DNA of 11,716 bases from Pseudomonadota bacterium (GCA_963204845.1 CAUJIL010000215.1:1-11716), one strand, 5' to 3'. Positions 1 to 6,925 are shown, counted from the first letter of the stretch. Numbers and translations: made by a program. The notes: generated from the letters alone by a model not told the origin.

Positions 1-548
1 CAGCCACCGTCGCCGGCCGGCTTCTCGCGAAAGCGCAGCACCCGCCCGGCGTCGAGGTCGAGCGCGCCGAAGCGCCCGGGCGGACGCACCGCGGTCAGCG
101 TGGCCGCCGCGCCGCTCGCGCGGTGGCTCGCGATCGCAGCCGTGATGTCGACGTCGGCCACGCCGTCGCCGTAGGTGAAACAGAAATCACCCTCGCCCAG
201 GTAGTCCGCCACGCGTCGCAGGCGGCTGCCGGTCTGGGTGTGTTCACCGGTATCGATCAGCGTGACGCGCCACGGCTCGACCTGGCGGTGGTGGAACTCG
301 AGGCGGTTGTTCTCCATGTCGATGGTGACATCGGACATGTGCAGGAAATGGTTCGCGAAGTACTCCTTGATCACATAGCCCTTGTAGCCCAGGCAGACCA
401 CGAAGTCGCTGATGCCGTGCGCGGCGTAGATCTTCATGATGTGCCACAGCATCGGCTTGCCACCGATCTCGATCATCGGCTTCGGACGCAGCGCCGACTC
501 CTCGCTGATGCGGGTGCCGAGGCCGCCCGCCAGTACCACTGCCTTCAT
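1..548 (-). CDS. rfbF: Glucose-1-phosphate cytidylyltransferase (partial, C-terminus beyond left edge)
   Basis: This enzyme joins CTP and glucose-1-phosphate to CDP-glucose in the cytoplasm, the entry to CDP-3,6-dideoxyhexose and related sugars of O-antigen or other surface glycans. The first 182 residues are visible. They show the nucleotidyltransferase signature MKAVVLAGGLGTR at 1-13, the PKPM motif with Lys23, EIGGKPMLWHIMKIY at about 27-41, YGDGV at 126-130 with the metal-binding Asp128, and PPGRFGALDL at about 157-166. These fit the RfbF branch better than the glucose-1-phosphate thymidylyl- or uridylyltransferases. The ATG at 548 is preceded by a strong GGGGGAG ribosome site lying inside the upstream kinase gene. 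That kinase's stop overlaps this start as ATGA, so translation is probably coupled. In other genomes CDP-glucose 4,6-dehydratase (rfbG) usually follows; here that would lie beyond the left edge and cannot be seen. About 75 residues are missing at the C-terminus, judged from the usual length of about 257. Confidence 0.93.
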   Translation of the reverse strand, partial: MKAVVLAGGLGTRISEESALRPKPMIEIGGKPMLWHIMKIYAAHGISDFVVCLGYKGYVIKEYFANHFLHMSDVTIDMENNRLEFHHRQVEPWRVTLIDTGEHTQTGSRLRRVADYLGEGDFCFTYGDGVADVDITAAIASHRASGAAATLTAVRPPGRFGALDLDAGRVLRFREKPAGDGG

Positions 549-3157
549 TCAAGCTCCCCCGCTGCCGTCCGCTCGGCGCGCACAAGGATAGCGAGGTTTT
601 CGATCTCCTGCCGCGCGCGTTCGCCGTCGGCACCGCGCAACGCGTGCTCCACATCCAGGCAGCAGTCCTCGAGCTCCCCGCGCGTGAACGCCCGGGCGAC
701 ACCGAGCAACTGGTGTGCGAGATCGGCCGCGTCGGTCGTCCCCGCTTCCCACGCCCTGCCCAGCGCATCGAACAGACGGGCGATCTCGCGTTCGACCTCG
801 CCCTCGGCGATCCCGGGCCGCGCCAGCACCCGCCAGGGGGGACCGGGCCGCCCATGGCTGGCCAGCACGTCGAGCAGCCGCTCCGGATCGAGCGGTTTGT
901 ACAGCACCGCGCGCACCCCGCTCGCCGCGAGCGCCGCCTCCTCGCTGCCGATCACGTTCGCGGTCAGCGCGTAGACCGGCACGGCCGGGTGGCGGTCGCG
1001 CAGGTGCATCGCGAGCGTCACCCCGTCCATGCCGGGCATGTGCACGTCGGCGAGCACCAGATCCGGCTGCCGGTGCGCGAGCAAGGCGAGCGCCTGCTCG
1101 CCGCCGGAGGCCTCGACCACGCGCACCCCGAGCGCACGCAATTGCGCGGCGATCATGCGCCGGTTGAGCGCATTGTCCTCCACGACCACGCAGCGCGCCG
1201 CGAGCGCGCGCGTTTCGTCGCGGGCACTGTCCCGGCAGCAGTTCTCGCCGACGCGCTCGGGATGGCCGCTGCGGCGCAGGCACGCCGCGAGCAGATCCCG
1301 CCGGCGCGCCGGCAGCGGCACCACGTCCTGGCAGTAACGCTGCCCGGGGTCGGCGATCACCTCGATCCCGCGCAGGCGCACGACCGGCACGTCCGACGGC
1401 AGCTCCCGCTCGTCGACTCCCTCGCCCAGCACGTACAGCCCGGGAGGCTCGTCGGCCCGGTCGCGGAGGCTCTGCTGCAACTGGGGCGCGTCGTCGAACT
1501 CCTGCAGCGCGAAGCATCCGCCGAGGTAGTCGCGCAGCACGGCGCGATGCGGGCTTGCCGCGGGCCACACCAGCGCCACGTGCAGGCGCGGCAACGGTGG
1601 CGGCACCGGCGCACTGCGTCCGGGCAACAGCAACGGCAGCCACACCGTGACGCAGGTTCCCTCCCCCCGCGTGCTCTGCAGCTCCACGCGCCCGCCCAGA
1701 GCCTGCACCAGGCTGGCCGTGATCGCGAGCCCGAGGCCGCTGCCGCCGAAACGCCGCGTCACGCTTTCGTCGCCCTGCACGAACGGACGGAACAGCTGCG
1801 GTATGGACTCGGGCGCGATGCCGATACCGGTATCGCTGACCGTGAGGCGCAGCGTCGCACCGTCCTCCACCAGCGCTCGCACGCTGACCACGCCAGCCGC
1901 CGTGAACTTGATCGCGTTGCTGATCAGGTTGGTCAGCACCTGCGACAGGCGCAGCGAGTCACCGGTCACGCAGCACGGCAACCCGCCGCCGATGTGGCAT
2001 ACGATGTCGAGTCCCTTCGCGTGCGCAGCCGGCGCCTGCATCACCACGGCGTCCTCGATGCAGGCCTCGAGGTCGAACTCGCGCTGCTCGAGCCGCAGCG
2101 AGCCGTCCTCGAGCTTCACGAAGGTCAGGATGTCGTCGACGGTGGCGACCAGGATCCTCGATGCCTGCTCGAGCGTGCGGTAGAAGTCGGTGCGCTGCGC
2201 CTCGCTGCGCGACTGCTGCATCAGCTTCGCATAGCCGGTCACGGTCGCCAGCGGTGTGCGCAGTTCGTGACTCATGCGCGCCAGGAACAGATCCTTCGCC
2301 CGCGCGGCCGATTCGGCGCGCACCAGCGCGAGGTCGAGCTCGCGGTTGCGCTGCTCGCGCTCGATCAGCGCGAGCGACAACTCGGCCGTGGCTTCGTCGA
2401 CGCGCCGGTTCAGCTCCACGCTCGCGGCCTCGACGCGGTCGGCCATCGAGTTGATGCCCAGTTCGAGCTCGCGCAGTTCACCGGTTCCCGCCGGCTGCGT
2501 GCGCGCGCCGAGCTCGCCGTCCTGGATGCGTGCCACGACGCGCGACAGGCGCTGCATCGGCGTGATCAGGCGGCGCGAGACGTACTCCGCGGCGATCCAC
2601 CCGATCAGCAGTGCGAGCGCCGTGATCAGGGCGCTGTGCAGCAGCATGGCCTGCTGGATCCCGACCAGCCGCCGCGGATCGAAGGACAGCAGCACGGTAC
2701 CCACCGGCTGCGGCGGGCTGGTCGTGCCCGCGCCGAGTTCCTGCCCGCTGCGCGATCGCTCGGCGCCGGCACGCACCGACTCGCTGAACACGTACCGGGG
2801 CACGCCGTCGCGGCAACCGGCGCGGCGGCTGCAGTCATGTGCGAGCTCGATTTCCCGGGCATTCCCGGCGGCGGCCAGCACGTGTCCCTCGCCATCGAGG
2901 AACAGCACCGCGGAGGCGGCATCGTCGTCGGTCAGGTTGCTCGCGGCCAGCCGATGAAGCGTCTCGGCGTCACCGACCAGCAGCGCCAGCGAGCTCGCAT
3001 CGGCCAGGTAACGCACTTCGTGCTCGCCGCGCGCGATCAGGCCGTGGCGTGCGTCACGCACCCGCACCCCGGTGTGCCAGATGCTGAGCGCCAGCGAGGG
3101 CAACAGCATCGGCGCGAGGATCGCCAGCAACGCGATCGAACGGATACTGTCCCTCAT
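545..3157 (-). CDS. BarA/GacS-like tripartite hybrid sensor histidine kinase
   Basis: An inner-membrane phosphorelay kinase of 870 residues. In order: transmembrane segment (about 8-27); a periplasmic sensor of about 140 residues resembling the BarA-type sCache and holding two cysteines (109, 115); a second transmembrane segment (about 170-193); HAMP (about 194-246); a coiled linker; and HisKA with SHELRTP, phospho-accepting His297. The ATPase domain has an N-box with Asn410 and Asn414, DTGIG at 442-446 and GGSGLGL at 471-477. A poorly conserved stretch (about 524-628) looks like a degenerate receiver. It is followed by a full receiver (Glu660/Asp661, Asp704, Thr732, Lys754) and a C-terminal Hpt-like helical region with AHQLLG, His815. 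I chose the ATG at 3157 over the one 12 codons upstream because it puts the hydrophobic segment at the N-terminus, has AGGGA upstream, and lies after a candidate promoter that would exclude the earlier start. No partner response regulator lies in the window. The stop overlaps rfbF by 4 bp, hinting at control of surface glycan synthesis, which is inference. Confidence 0.92.
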   Translation of the reverse strand: MRDSIRSIALLAILAPMLLPSLALSIWHTGVRVRDARHGLIARGEHEVRYLADASSLALLVGDAETLHRLAASNLTDDDAASAVLFLDGEGHVLAAAGNAREIELAHDCSRRAGCRDGVPRYVFSESVRAGAERSRSGQELGAGTTSPPQPVGTVLLSFDPRRLVGIQQAMLLHSALITALALLIGWIAAEYVSRRLITPMQRLSRVVARIQDGELGARTQPAGTGELRELELGINSMADRVEAASVELNRRVDEATAELSLALIEREQRNRELDLALVRAESAARAKDLFLARMSHELRTPLATVTGYAKLMQQSRSEAQRTDFYRTLEQASRILVATVDDILTFVKLEDGSLRLEQREFDLEACIEDAVVMQAPAAHAKGLDIVCHIGGGLPCCVTGDSLRLSQVLTNLISNAIKFTAAGVVSVRALVEDGATLRLTVSDTGIGIAPESIPQLFRPFVQGDESVTRRFGGSGLGLAITASLVQALGGRVELQSTRGEGTCVTVWLPLLLPGRSAPVPPPLPRLHVALVWPAASPHRAVLRDYLGGCFALQEFDDAPQLQQSLRDRADEPPGLYVLGEGVDERELPSDVPVVRLRGIEVIADPGQRYCQDVVPLPARRRDLLAACLRRSGHPERVGENCCRDSARDETRALAARCVVVEDNALNRRMIAAQLRALGVRVVEASGGEQALALLAHRQPDLVLADVHMPGMDGVTLAMHLRDRHPAVPVYALTANVIGSEEAALAASGVRAVLYKPLDPERLLDVLASHGRPGPPWRVLARPGIAEGEVEREIARLFDALGRAWEAGTTDAADLAHQLLGVARAFTRGELEDCCLDVEHALRGADGERARQEIENLAILVRAERTAAGELE

Positions 3158-3175
3158 GGCGCCAACGGTCCCTGT

Positions 3176-3207
3176 GCGTCGACCGCGCAGCATAGCGCGT
3201 CGACCGC
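3176..3207 (-). promoter_or_regulatory. Candidate kinase promoter flanked by an 11-bp direct repeat
   Basis: The 11-mer GCGTCGACCGC (plus-strand reading) occurs exactly twice, at 3176-3186 and 3197-3207, with starts 21 bp apart, close to two helical turns. Between the copies, on the minus strand, is a -10-like TATGCT (3189-3194). A -35-like TTGAGC (3210-3215) stands 15 bp upstream, which is shorter than ideal. Paired direct repeats with this period are typical of response-regulator or dimeric-activator sites, and these copies flank the -10, so a bound protein might instead repress. The start codon at 3157 lies about 25 bases after the predicted transcription start. The repeat is certain; the promoter and operator roles are inference. 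Confidence 0.4.
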
Positions 3208-3242
3208 AGGCTCAAGAAGGCGATGTTTCGCACACGAACGAA

Positions 3243-3281
3243 GGCCCCGGCGGTGCGCTGTGCAGGCGCATCGCCGGGGCC
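3243..3281 (-). terminator. Strong hairpin after urcA, probable terminator
   Basis: A perfect 10-bp inverted repeat (GGCCCCGGCG at 3243-3252, CGCCGGGGCC at 3272-3281) continues past one mismatch into a 5-bp inner stem (3254-3258 with 3266-3270) around a 7-base loop. It begins 22 bases after the urcA stop. On the minus strand it is followed by TTCGTTCGTG, only moderately T-rich, so it is not a textbook intrinsic terminator. It separates urcA from the kinase gene transcribed in the same direction. Confidence 0.6.
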
Positions 3282-3303
3282 CGGGGGAGGCACGAGGCGG
3301 GAC

Positions 3304-3702
3304 TCAGCTGGGCGCGACCGTCCGCTGCACGCTGGCGACACGGTCATCGACGTCCTGCGTCCCGGTCTCGCGCCGGTGCAGCCCGGCGAGGTTCGCATCG
3401 GCGATTTCCTGCACCGCCTTCGCGACCGCCTCGTCGCGGCACTTCAGCTCGTCGGCGCGTGCCGCGATGCTGCGTTCGACGCCGCGCCGGCAGGCGAGCT
3501 TCGCCGCATCCTCCAGGCGCTCGTACACGGCGCGCACGCCGTCGCTGGAAGCGAGTTCATCGATCTCGAAGCGTACCGTGACGCTGCGCGTGTCGCGGTC
3601 GGCGGCAACCGACGGCGACTCGTCGGCGCGTGCCACGCCGGCGACCAGGCTGGCCGCGAAGCCGATGGCGAAAAACAGTTTCGAGCTGCGAATCGTGTTC
3701 AT
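3304..3702 (-). CDS. urcA: UrcA family exported protein
   Basis: A 132-residue secreted protein of the UrcA family (TIGR04433 type), whose biochemical role is unknown. Residues 1-26 form a signal peptide (charged start, hydrophobic core FFAIGFAASLVAGV, likely cleavage after ARA). The mature part has the family features: RSVTVRFEIDEL at about 39-50, then VRAVYERLEDAAKLAC and a second cysteine in ELKCRDEA (Cys71 and Cys88, a likely disulfide in the periplasm), and AKAVQEIADANLAGLH at about 94-109. The C-terminal 20 residues are polar and probably disordered. An upstream in-frame ATG at 3729 was rejected because the ATG at 3702 has a good GAGGAGAT ribosome site at normal spacing and places the signal peptide at the N-terminus. 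The gene stands alone: divergent from ydbH, and cut off from the downstream kinase by a strong hairpin. The family call is from residue pattern only. Confidence 0.82.
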   Translation of the reverse strand: MNTIRSSKLFFAIGFAASLVAGVARADESPSVAADRDTRSVTVRFEIDELASSDGVRAVYERLEDAAKLACRRGVERSIAARADELKCRDEAVAKAVQEIADANLAGLHRRETGTQDVDDRVASVQRTVAPS

Positions 3703-3715
3703 CGTCGATCTCCTC

Positions 3716-3731
3716 GGGTGCCGTGGCACCC
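3716..3731 (-). promoter_or_regulatory. Hairpin next to the urcA ribosome binding site
   Basis: A perfect inverted repeat, GGGTGCC-GT-GGCACCC, would fold in the urcA leader as a 6-bp GC-rich stem with a 4-base loop. Its 3' arm abuts the GAGGAGAT ribosome site. A second short repeat (CCAT-TG-ATGG) lies immediately upstream. The hairpin could gate ribosome access or protect the 5' end; no known riboswitch or protein site is recognised. Confidence 0.35.
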
Positions 3732-3802
3732 ATTGATGGTGGGTTGCTGCCGTCGTGCTTTCCGTTCCCGGTCCGGGTGTCGTTCACGACGACCGTGAGT
3801 CC

Positions 3803-3827
3803 TTTATAGCGATCACGAAAATTTTCG
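3803..3827. promoter_or_regulatory. Divergent urcA/ydbH intergenic promoter region with a 12-bp palindrome
   Basis: The 164-bp gap between the two divergent starts contains TATAAA on the minus strand (3803-3808), a plausible -10 for urcA, with no good -35 at 16-17 bp. Just upstream of it lies the perfect palindrome CGAAAATTTTCG (3816-3827), an AT-rich island in otherwise very GC-rich DNA. It would sit in the spacer of the urcA promoter and some 40 bp before the ydbH start, so it is a candidate shared operator. No convincing ydbH promoter was found. The palindrome is seen directly; its function is inference. Confidence 0.35.
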
Positions 3828-3866
3828 CAGCCCTGCTGCGACGACCTGCCACCTGGCCGCGACGGA

Positions 3867-6251
3867 ATGCAATCACGACGCCTGCAGATGCAGCGCGGCG
3901 CGGGTTCTGCTACAAACGCGACACCCGATCCGGACGACGTCGACGTGCCGCAACACCCCGGGACTATCCGCTCGCGCGTGTGGCGCACCGCCGCCGCGCT
4001 CACGATCACCGTGCTGCTCGCCGCACTGGCCGCGACGCTGTGGCTGCGCACGCACCCGCAGCACCTGCTCACGGCGCTGAACGCACGCCTTCCCGCGGGT
4101 GTCGCCGTACAGGAATTGCGCGGACTGTCGGCGTGGGCCGCCGGCGGGCGCATCGGCCGCCTGCGGCTGGAACTCGCCGGCACGACGGTGTCGATCGACG
4201 ACGCGCGCTGGTACTGGAGCATCGCGAGCGTCTTTCCGCTGCGCATCGTTGCGGGCTCGCTGGCGATCACCGCGCTCGAGGCCCGGCTCGCGCCGGGCAG
4301 CGCTGCGGCGCGCGACGTGGCGCCGCTGCTGCCACGCTTCTGGACGCTCGGCTGGTGGCCGGCGCTCGCGCACTCGGGCGCCACGGTCGAACGACTGCGC
4401 CTCTTGCGCGACGACGGCACCGGACTGCTGGCGGGTGAGCTCGCGGTGGCCGACGCCGGAGCCACTGGCCACGCGTCGCTGCGTGCACCTTCCGGCGTCG
4501 CGGCGCAGTTGCACTGGCAACCGCTCGCGGACGAAGCGCGCGCCTGGCGTATCGAGTGGCAGGCCGATGCCGGAGGTGCCGCACACGGCACGCTCGATCT
4601 GCACGCCAATGCCGGCTCGGATGCGATCGCGTGGGCGCTGCAGGGAAAGATGCCGGTCATCGCCGCGGCCCCCGCGCTGAGCGAACTGGAACTCGAGGCC
4701 ACCGGCAGCGCCGACCTGTTCGCCGCGATGGATCCGCTGCTGGTCGCGCGGATTGGCGCCGCGGCCACGCTGCAGACGCCGCTCGGAGCGGCGCGCACCC
4801 GCTGTGCCGGCACCCTCACGGCCGCGCAGTCGCTGGCGGCGGTGATAACGGTCGATGTCTGCGAGGCACGCCGGGATGCCGCCGAACTTGCGCTGCGCAT
4901 GCCGCTGCTGCTCACGGTCGATGCCGCGTGGTCGGCCCGTTCGCTGGGAACCAGCGGCGGCTCGCTGCGCCTCACCGCACTGCCGGTGGGCGGGTGGGTT
5001 GTGCGGGATGCGCGTGTCGAGTCACCCGCCGCAACGCTATGGCAGGCCGGATCGACGACGCTCGCCACACCGGCCACGCAGTTCGCCATCGACCTCGCAG
5101 AGCCCACGCACGACGTCGGGCTGCGTCTGGAGGGCGACTCCGCTGCAGCGCGCTTCGACCTCGCGCAGCCGCGCGCCACCTTGCGCGCCTCGCTGCACGC
5201 GAGCCACCGAGCCGAACGCTTGCAGCAGCCGCTCGCTCTGCAGGCCTCGCTTGCCGCGCGCGACGGCACGCTGGCGGTCGAAGGCACCCTGGCGCACGCA
5301 GCGATCGGGCGCCTGCTGGGCTGGCAGCTGACGTACGCGAATAGCGAAGCCACGCTGGGCGGTGAGCTCACGCTCGACACGAGCGGGTGGCACTGGGGCA
5401 AGGGCCTGCTGCACACGCTGCTCGGCGAACGCCAGACACTGTTCGCTGGCGATCTGCGCGCCGGCACGCTGCGCGCGACGGCGCGCATCGACGGCACCAC
5501 CCAGCGCCCGCGCGTTCGCCTGCAAGGCAGCGCGAGCGGCCTCGGTGGCACCTTCGGCCGCGCGGCCTTCATCGGACTGGAGTGCGCGCCGCTCAGCCTG
5601 GCATGGCGCGCCGCACGCCTGACGCTGCGCGAGGAAATCATTTGCGGCGCGCGCAGCGTCACCGCCGGCATCACCATCGATGCACCGCACGCCACGCTGC
5701 GCCAGACGGCTGCCGGCTGGCAACTGCACGATTTCGGCGCGACGTTGCTCGGCGGCAGCGTCACGGTGGCGGCCATCGATGTCGGCACCGCTGGCCCGCT
5801 CGACATCACCGCCAGCGTGCGCGGGATCGATCTGGCGCACATCGCGGCGCTGCTGGCGAAGCCGGAACTCGAGCTCGGCGGCCGGCTCGACGGCGAGTTG
5901 CCGCTGCGGCTCGCCAACGGCGCACCGACGCTGCACGGCGGCACCGTGCGCAGCGCCGGGCCCGGCGTGATCCGGTACCGCGGCGCCAGCGCGCCGGCGC
6001 AGGAGTCGGTGCAACTCGCGCTGACCCGCAAGGCGCTGTCGAACCTCGAATTCGACAGCCTGGAGGCCACGCTCGACTATGGCGCCGACGGCATGCTGGC
6101 CGTCGCCGCCGCGATCCGCGGCCGCAACCCCGATCTCGACACGAAGCGCCCGGTGCATCTCAATTTGACACTGGAGACCAACTTGCGCACCCTGATGCAG
6201 AGCCTGAGCGCGGCGGATCGCGTCAACGCCTGGCTGGAACAACGCCTGTAG
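3867..6251 (+). CDS. ydbH: YdbH-family AsmA-like intermembrane lipid transport protein
   Basis: A 794-residue inner-membrane-anchored periplasmic protein. In E. coli YdbH works with the lipoprotein YnbE as one of the redundant AsmA-like bridges that carry phospholipid to the outer membrane. One transmembrane helix (about 41-60) follows a basic RSRVWR. The rest is a long repetitive beta-rich region, expected to form a lipid-holding groove. The C-terminal 150 residues carry the clearest family signature: ITASVRGIDLAHIAALL at about 647-663, GGRLDGELPLRL, GPGVIRYRG at 698-706, LEFDSLEATLDYG at about 727-739, and a final helix ending at NAWLEQRL. Four cysteines fall in two local pairs (313/332 and 573/593), suggesting disulfides. 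It is somewhat shorter than the E. coli protein (about 880). The start is uncertain: ATG 3867 has a weak ribosome site, and ATG 3888 or GTG 3945 are alternatives before the membrane helix. The TAG stop lies inside a REP element. ynbE and ydbL follow. Confidence 0.9.
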   Translation: MQSRRLQMQRGAGSATNATPDPDDVDVPQHPGTIRSRVWRTAAALTITVLLAALAATLWLRTHPQHLLTALNARLPAGVAVQELRGLSAWAAGGRIGRLRLELAGTTVSIDDARWYWSIASVFPLRIVAGSLAITALEARLAPGSAAARDVAPLLPRFWTLGWWPALAHSGATVERLRLLRDDGTGLLAGELAVADAGATGHASLRAPSGVAAQLHWQPLADEARAWRIEWQADAGGAAHGTLDLHANAGSDAIAWALQGKMPVIAAAPALSELELEATGSADLFAAMDPLLVARIGAAATLQTPLGAARTRCAGTLTAAQSLAAVITVDVCEARRDAAELALRMPLLLTVDAAWSARSLGTSGGSLRLTALPVGGWVVRDARVESPAATLWQAGSTTLATPATQFAIDLAEPTHDVGLRLEGDSAAARFDLAQPRATLRASLHASHRAERLQQPLALQASLAARDGTLAVEGTLAHAAIGRLLGWQLTYANSEATLGGELTLDTSGWHWGKGLLHTLLGERQTLFAGDLRAGTLRATARIDGTTQRPRVRLQGSASGLGGTFGRAAFIGLECAPLSLAWRAARLTLREEIICGARSVTAGITIDAPHATLRQTAAGWQLHDFGATLLGGSVTVAAIDVGTAGPLDITASVRGIDLAHIAALLAKPELELGGRLDGELPLRLANGAPTLHGGTVRSAGPGVIRYRGASAPAQESVQLALTRKALSNLEFDSLEATLDYGADGMLAVAAAIRGRNPDLDTKRPVHLNLTLETNLRTLMQSLSAADRVNAWLEQRL

Positions 6252-6301
6252 GTTCGGCCTCCGGCCGAAGGAACGCGCGTCCGGTCAGCGACCGGATCCA
6301 C
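6248..6301. repeat. Inverted pair of GTAG-type REP hairpins between ydbH and ynbE
   Basis: The element begins with GTAG (6248-6251), whose TAG is the ydbH stop. A hairpin follows, TTCGGCC-TCC-GGCCGAA (6253-6269). After about 10 bases comes a second hairpin, TCCGGTC-AGC-GACCGGA (6280-6296). Read on the minus strand that hairpin is headed by GTGG, a decayed GTAG. The layout and much of the sequence match the element at 9248-9300. REPs of this kind are typically spread by IS200/IS605-like REP-associated tyrosine transposases (RAYT); none is encoded here. Lying inside an operon, the pair may block 3' decay of ydbH mRNA or cause partial termination. Confidence 0.8.
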
Positions 6302-6317
6302 GAAGAGGGAGAAGCCG

Positions 6318-6506
6318 ATGCGCTTGCGTTACCTGATCGCCTCGCTGTGGCTGGTCGCCGTCACGGGCTGCACCCCCACCGTCAAGGTCGAGGCGCCGGA
6401 CCAGCCGATCACCATCAACCTCAACGTGAAGATCGAGCACGAGATCCGGGTGAAGGTCGACCGTGAACTCGAGGACATGTTCGAGGAAGACAAGGGCCTG
6501 TTCTGA
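6318..6506 (+). CDS. ynbE: YnbE-family outer membrane lipoprotein
   Basis: A 62-residue lipoprotein, matching the small size of the family. The signal sequence ends in a lipobox at AVTGC with the lipidated Cys18; the next residue is Thr, not Asp, which favours outer-membrane delivery. The mature part contains the family core: VKVEAPDQPITINLNVKI (about 23-40), then HEIRVKVDRELEDMF, and an acidic end. In E. coli, YnbE assembles as stacked beta-strands and joins the C-terminus of YdbH, completing the bridge to the outer membrane. The ATG at 6318 has a good GAGGGAGAAG ribosome site. The gene lies 66 bp after ydbH, with a REP pair filling most of that gap, and ydbL starts 26 bp downstream. Confidence 0.93.
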   Translation: MRLRYLIASLWLVAVTGCTPTVKVEAPDQPITINLNVKIEHEIRVKVDRELEDMFEEDKGLF

Positions 6507-6532
6507 GCCACACCCGCCCAATGGAGACGCGC

Positions 6533-6865
6533 ATGAGGAAGTTGCTGAAGATCCTGGTCGCCGGCGCAACGATCGCCGCCAGCGCCGCGGCGTTCGCGCT
6601 CGACATCCAGGAGGCCAAGAACGCCGGCTGGGTCGGCGAACAGCGCGACGGCTACGTGGGGCTGGTGGCCCCGTCGGCGCCCGCCGAGGCGCGCACGCTG
6701 GTCGCCGAGGTCAACGCCGCCCGGCGCGACAACTACCGTGCGATCGCCGGGCGCACCGGCGCCGAGCTGCGCGCGGTCGAACTGCTGGCGGCCGAGAAAG
6801 CGCTGCAGAAGACCCAATCCGGGCATTACGTGCAGACCGAGAACGGGGCCTGGACCAGGAAATGA
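6533..6865 (+). CDS. ydbL: YdbL-family (DUF1318) periplasmic protein
   Basis: A 110-residue periplasmic protein, third gene of the ydbH-ynbE-ydbL operon. Residues 1-22 are a signal peptide (MRKLLKI start, Ala-rich core, likely cleavage after AFA). The mature part shows the DUF1318 pattern: VGEQRDGYVGLV (about 34-45), then SAPAEARTLVAEVNAARRDNYRAIA (split over about 48-72), a helix ELRAVELLAAEKALQKT, and the ending GHYVQTENGAWTRK. In E. coli YdbL is thought to control YdbH-YnbE assembly, keeping YnbE from over-polymerising. I chose the ATG at 6533 because GGAGA lies just 5' of it; the ATG at 6521, four codons earlier, is embedded in that ribosome site and has none of its own. No terminator is evident before maeB. 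Confidence 0.9.
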   Translation: MRKLLKILVAGATIAASAAAFALDIQEAKNAGWVGEQRDGYVGLVAPSAPAEARTLVAEVNAARRDNYRAIAGRTGAELRAVELLAAEKALQKTQSGHYVQTENGAWTRK

Positions 6866-6875
6866 GCCCCCGGCG

Positions 6876-6904
6876 TGGTCATCGCGCACCACGCTCTCTA
6901 TAAT
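6876..6904 (+). promoter_or_regulatory. Sigma70-type promoter for maeB
   Basis: A perfect -10 consensus TATAAT (6899-6904) lies 17 bp after TGGTCA (6876-6881), which matches the -35 consensus TTGACA at four of six positions. Transcription would start near the A at 6911, just before a run of six T, giving a leader of about 52 bases. The promoter begins 11 bp after the ydbL stop, so maeB can be expressed independently of the lipid-transport operon. Confidence 0.7.
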
Positions 6905-6925
6905 CCCGCCACTTTTTTCACTCCC

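Noticed and set aside
3157..3193. ATG at 3193 as the start of the hybrid kinase
   Set aside because: No ribosome site is seen and it overlaps the candidate -10; ATG 3157 gives a proper N-terminal membrane helix.
644..3736. A 1030-codon open frame antisense to the hybrid kinase
   Set aside because: It is His/Arg/Gln-rich with no domain pattern, and mirrors the third-position GC bias of the kinase gene, whose motifs are all intact on the other strand.
3557..6070. An 837-codon minus-strand frame opposite ydbH
   Set aside because: Ser/Arg/Ala-rich low-complexity product with no motif; ydbH on the plus strand has family signatures and sits in a recognisable operon.
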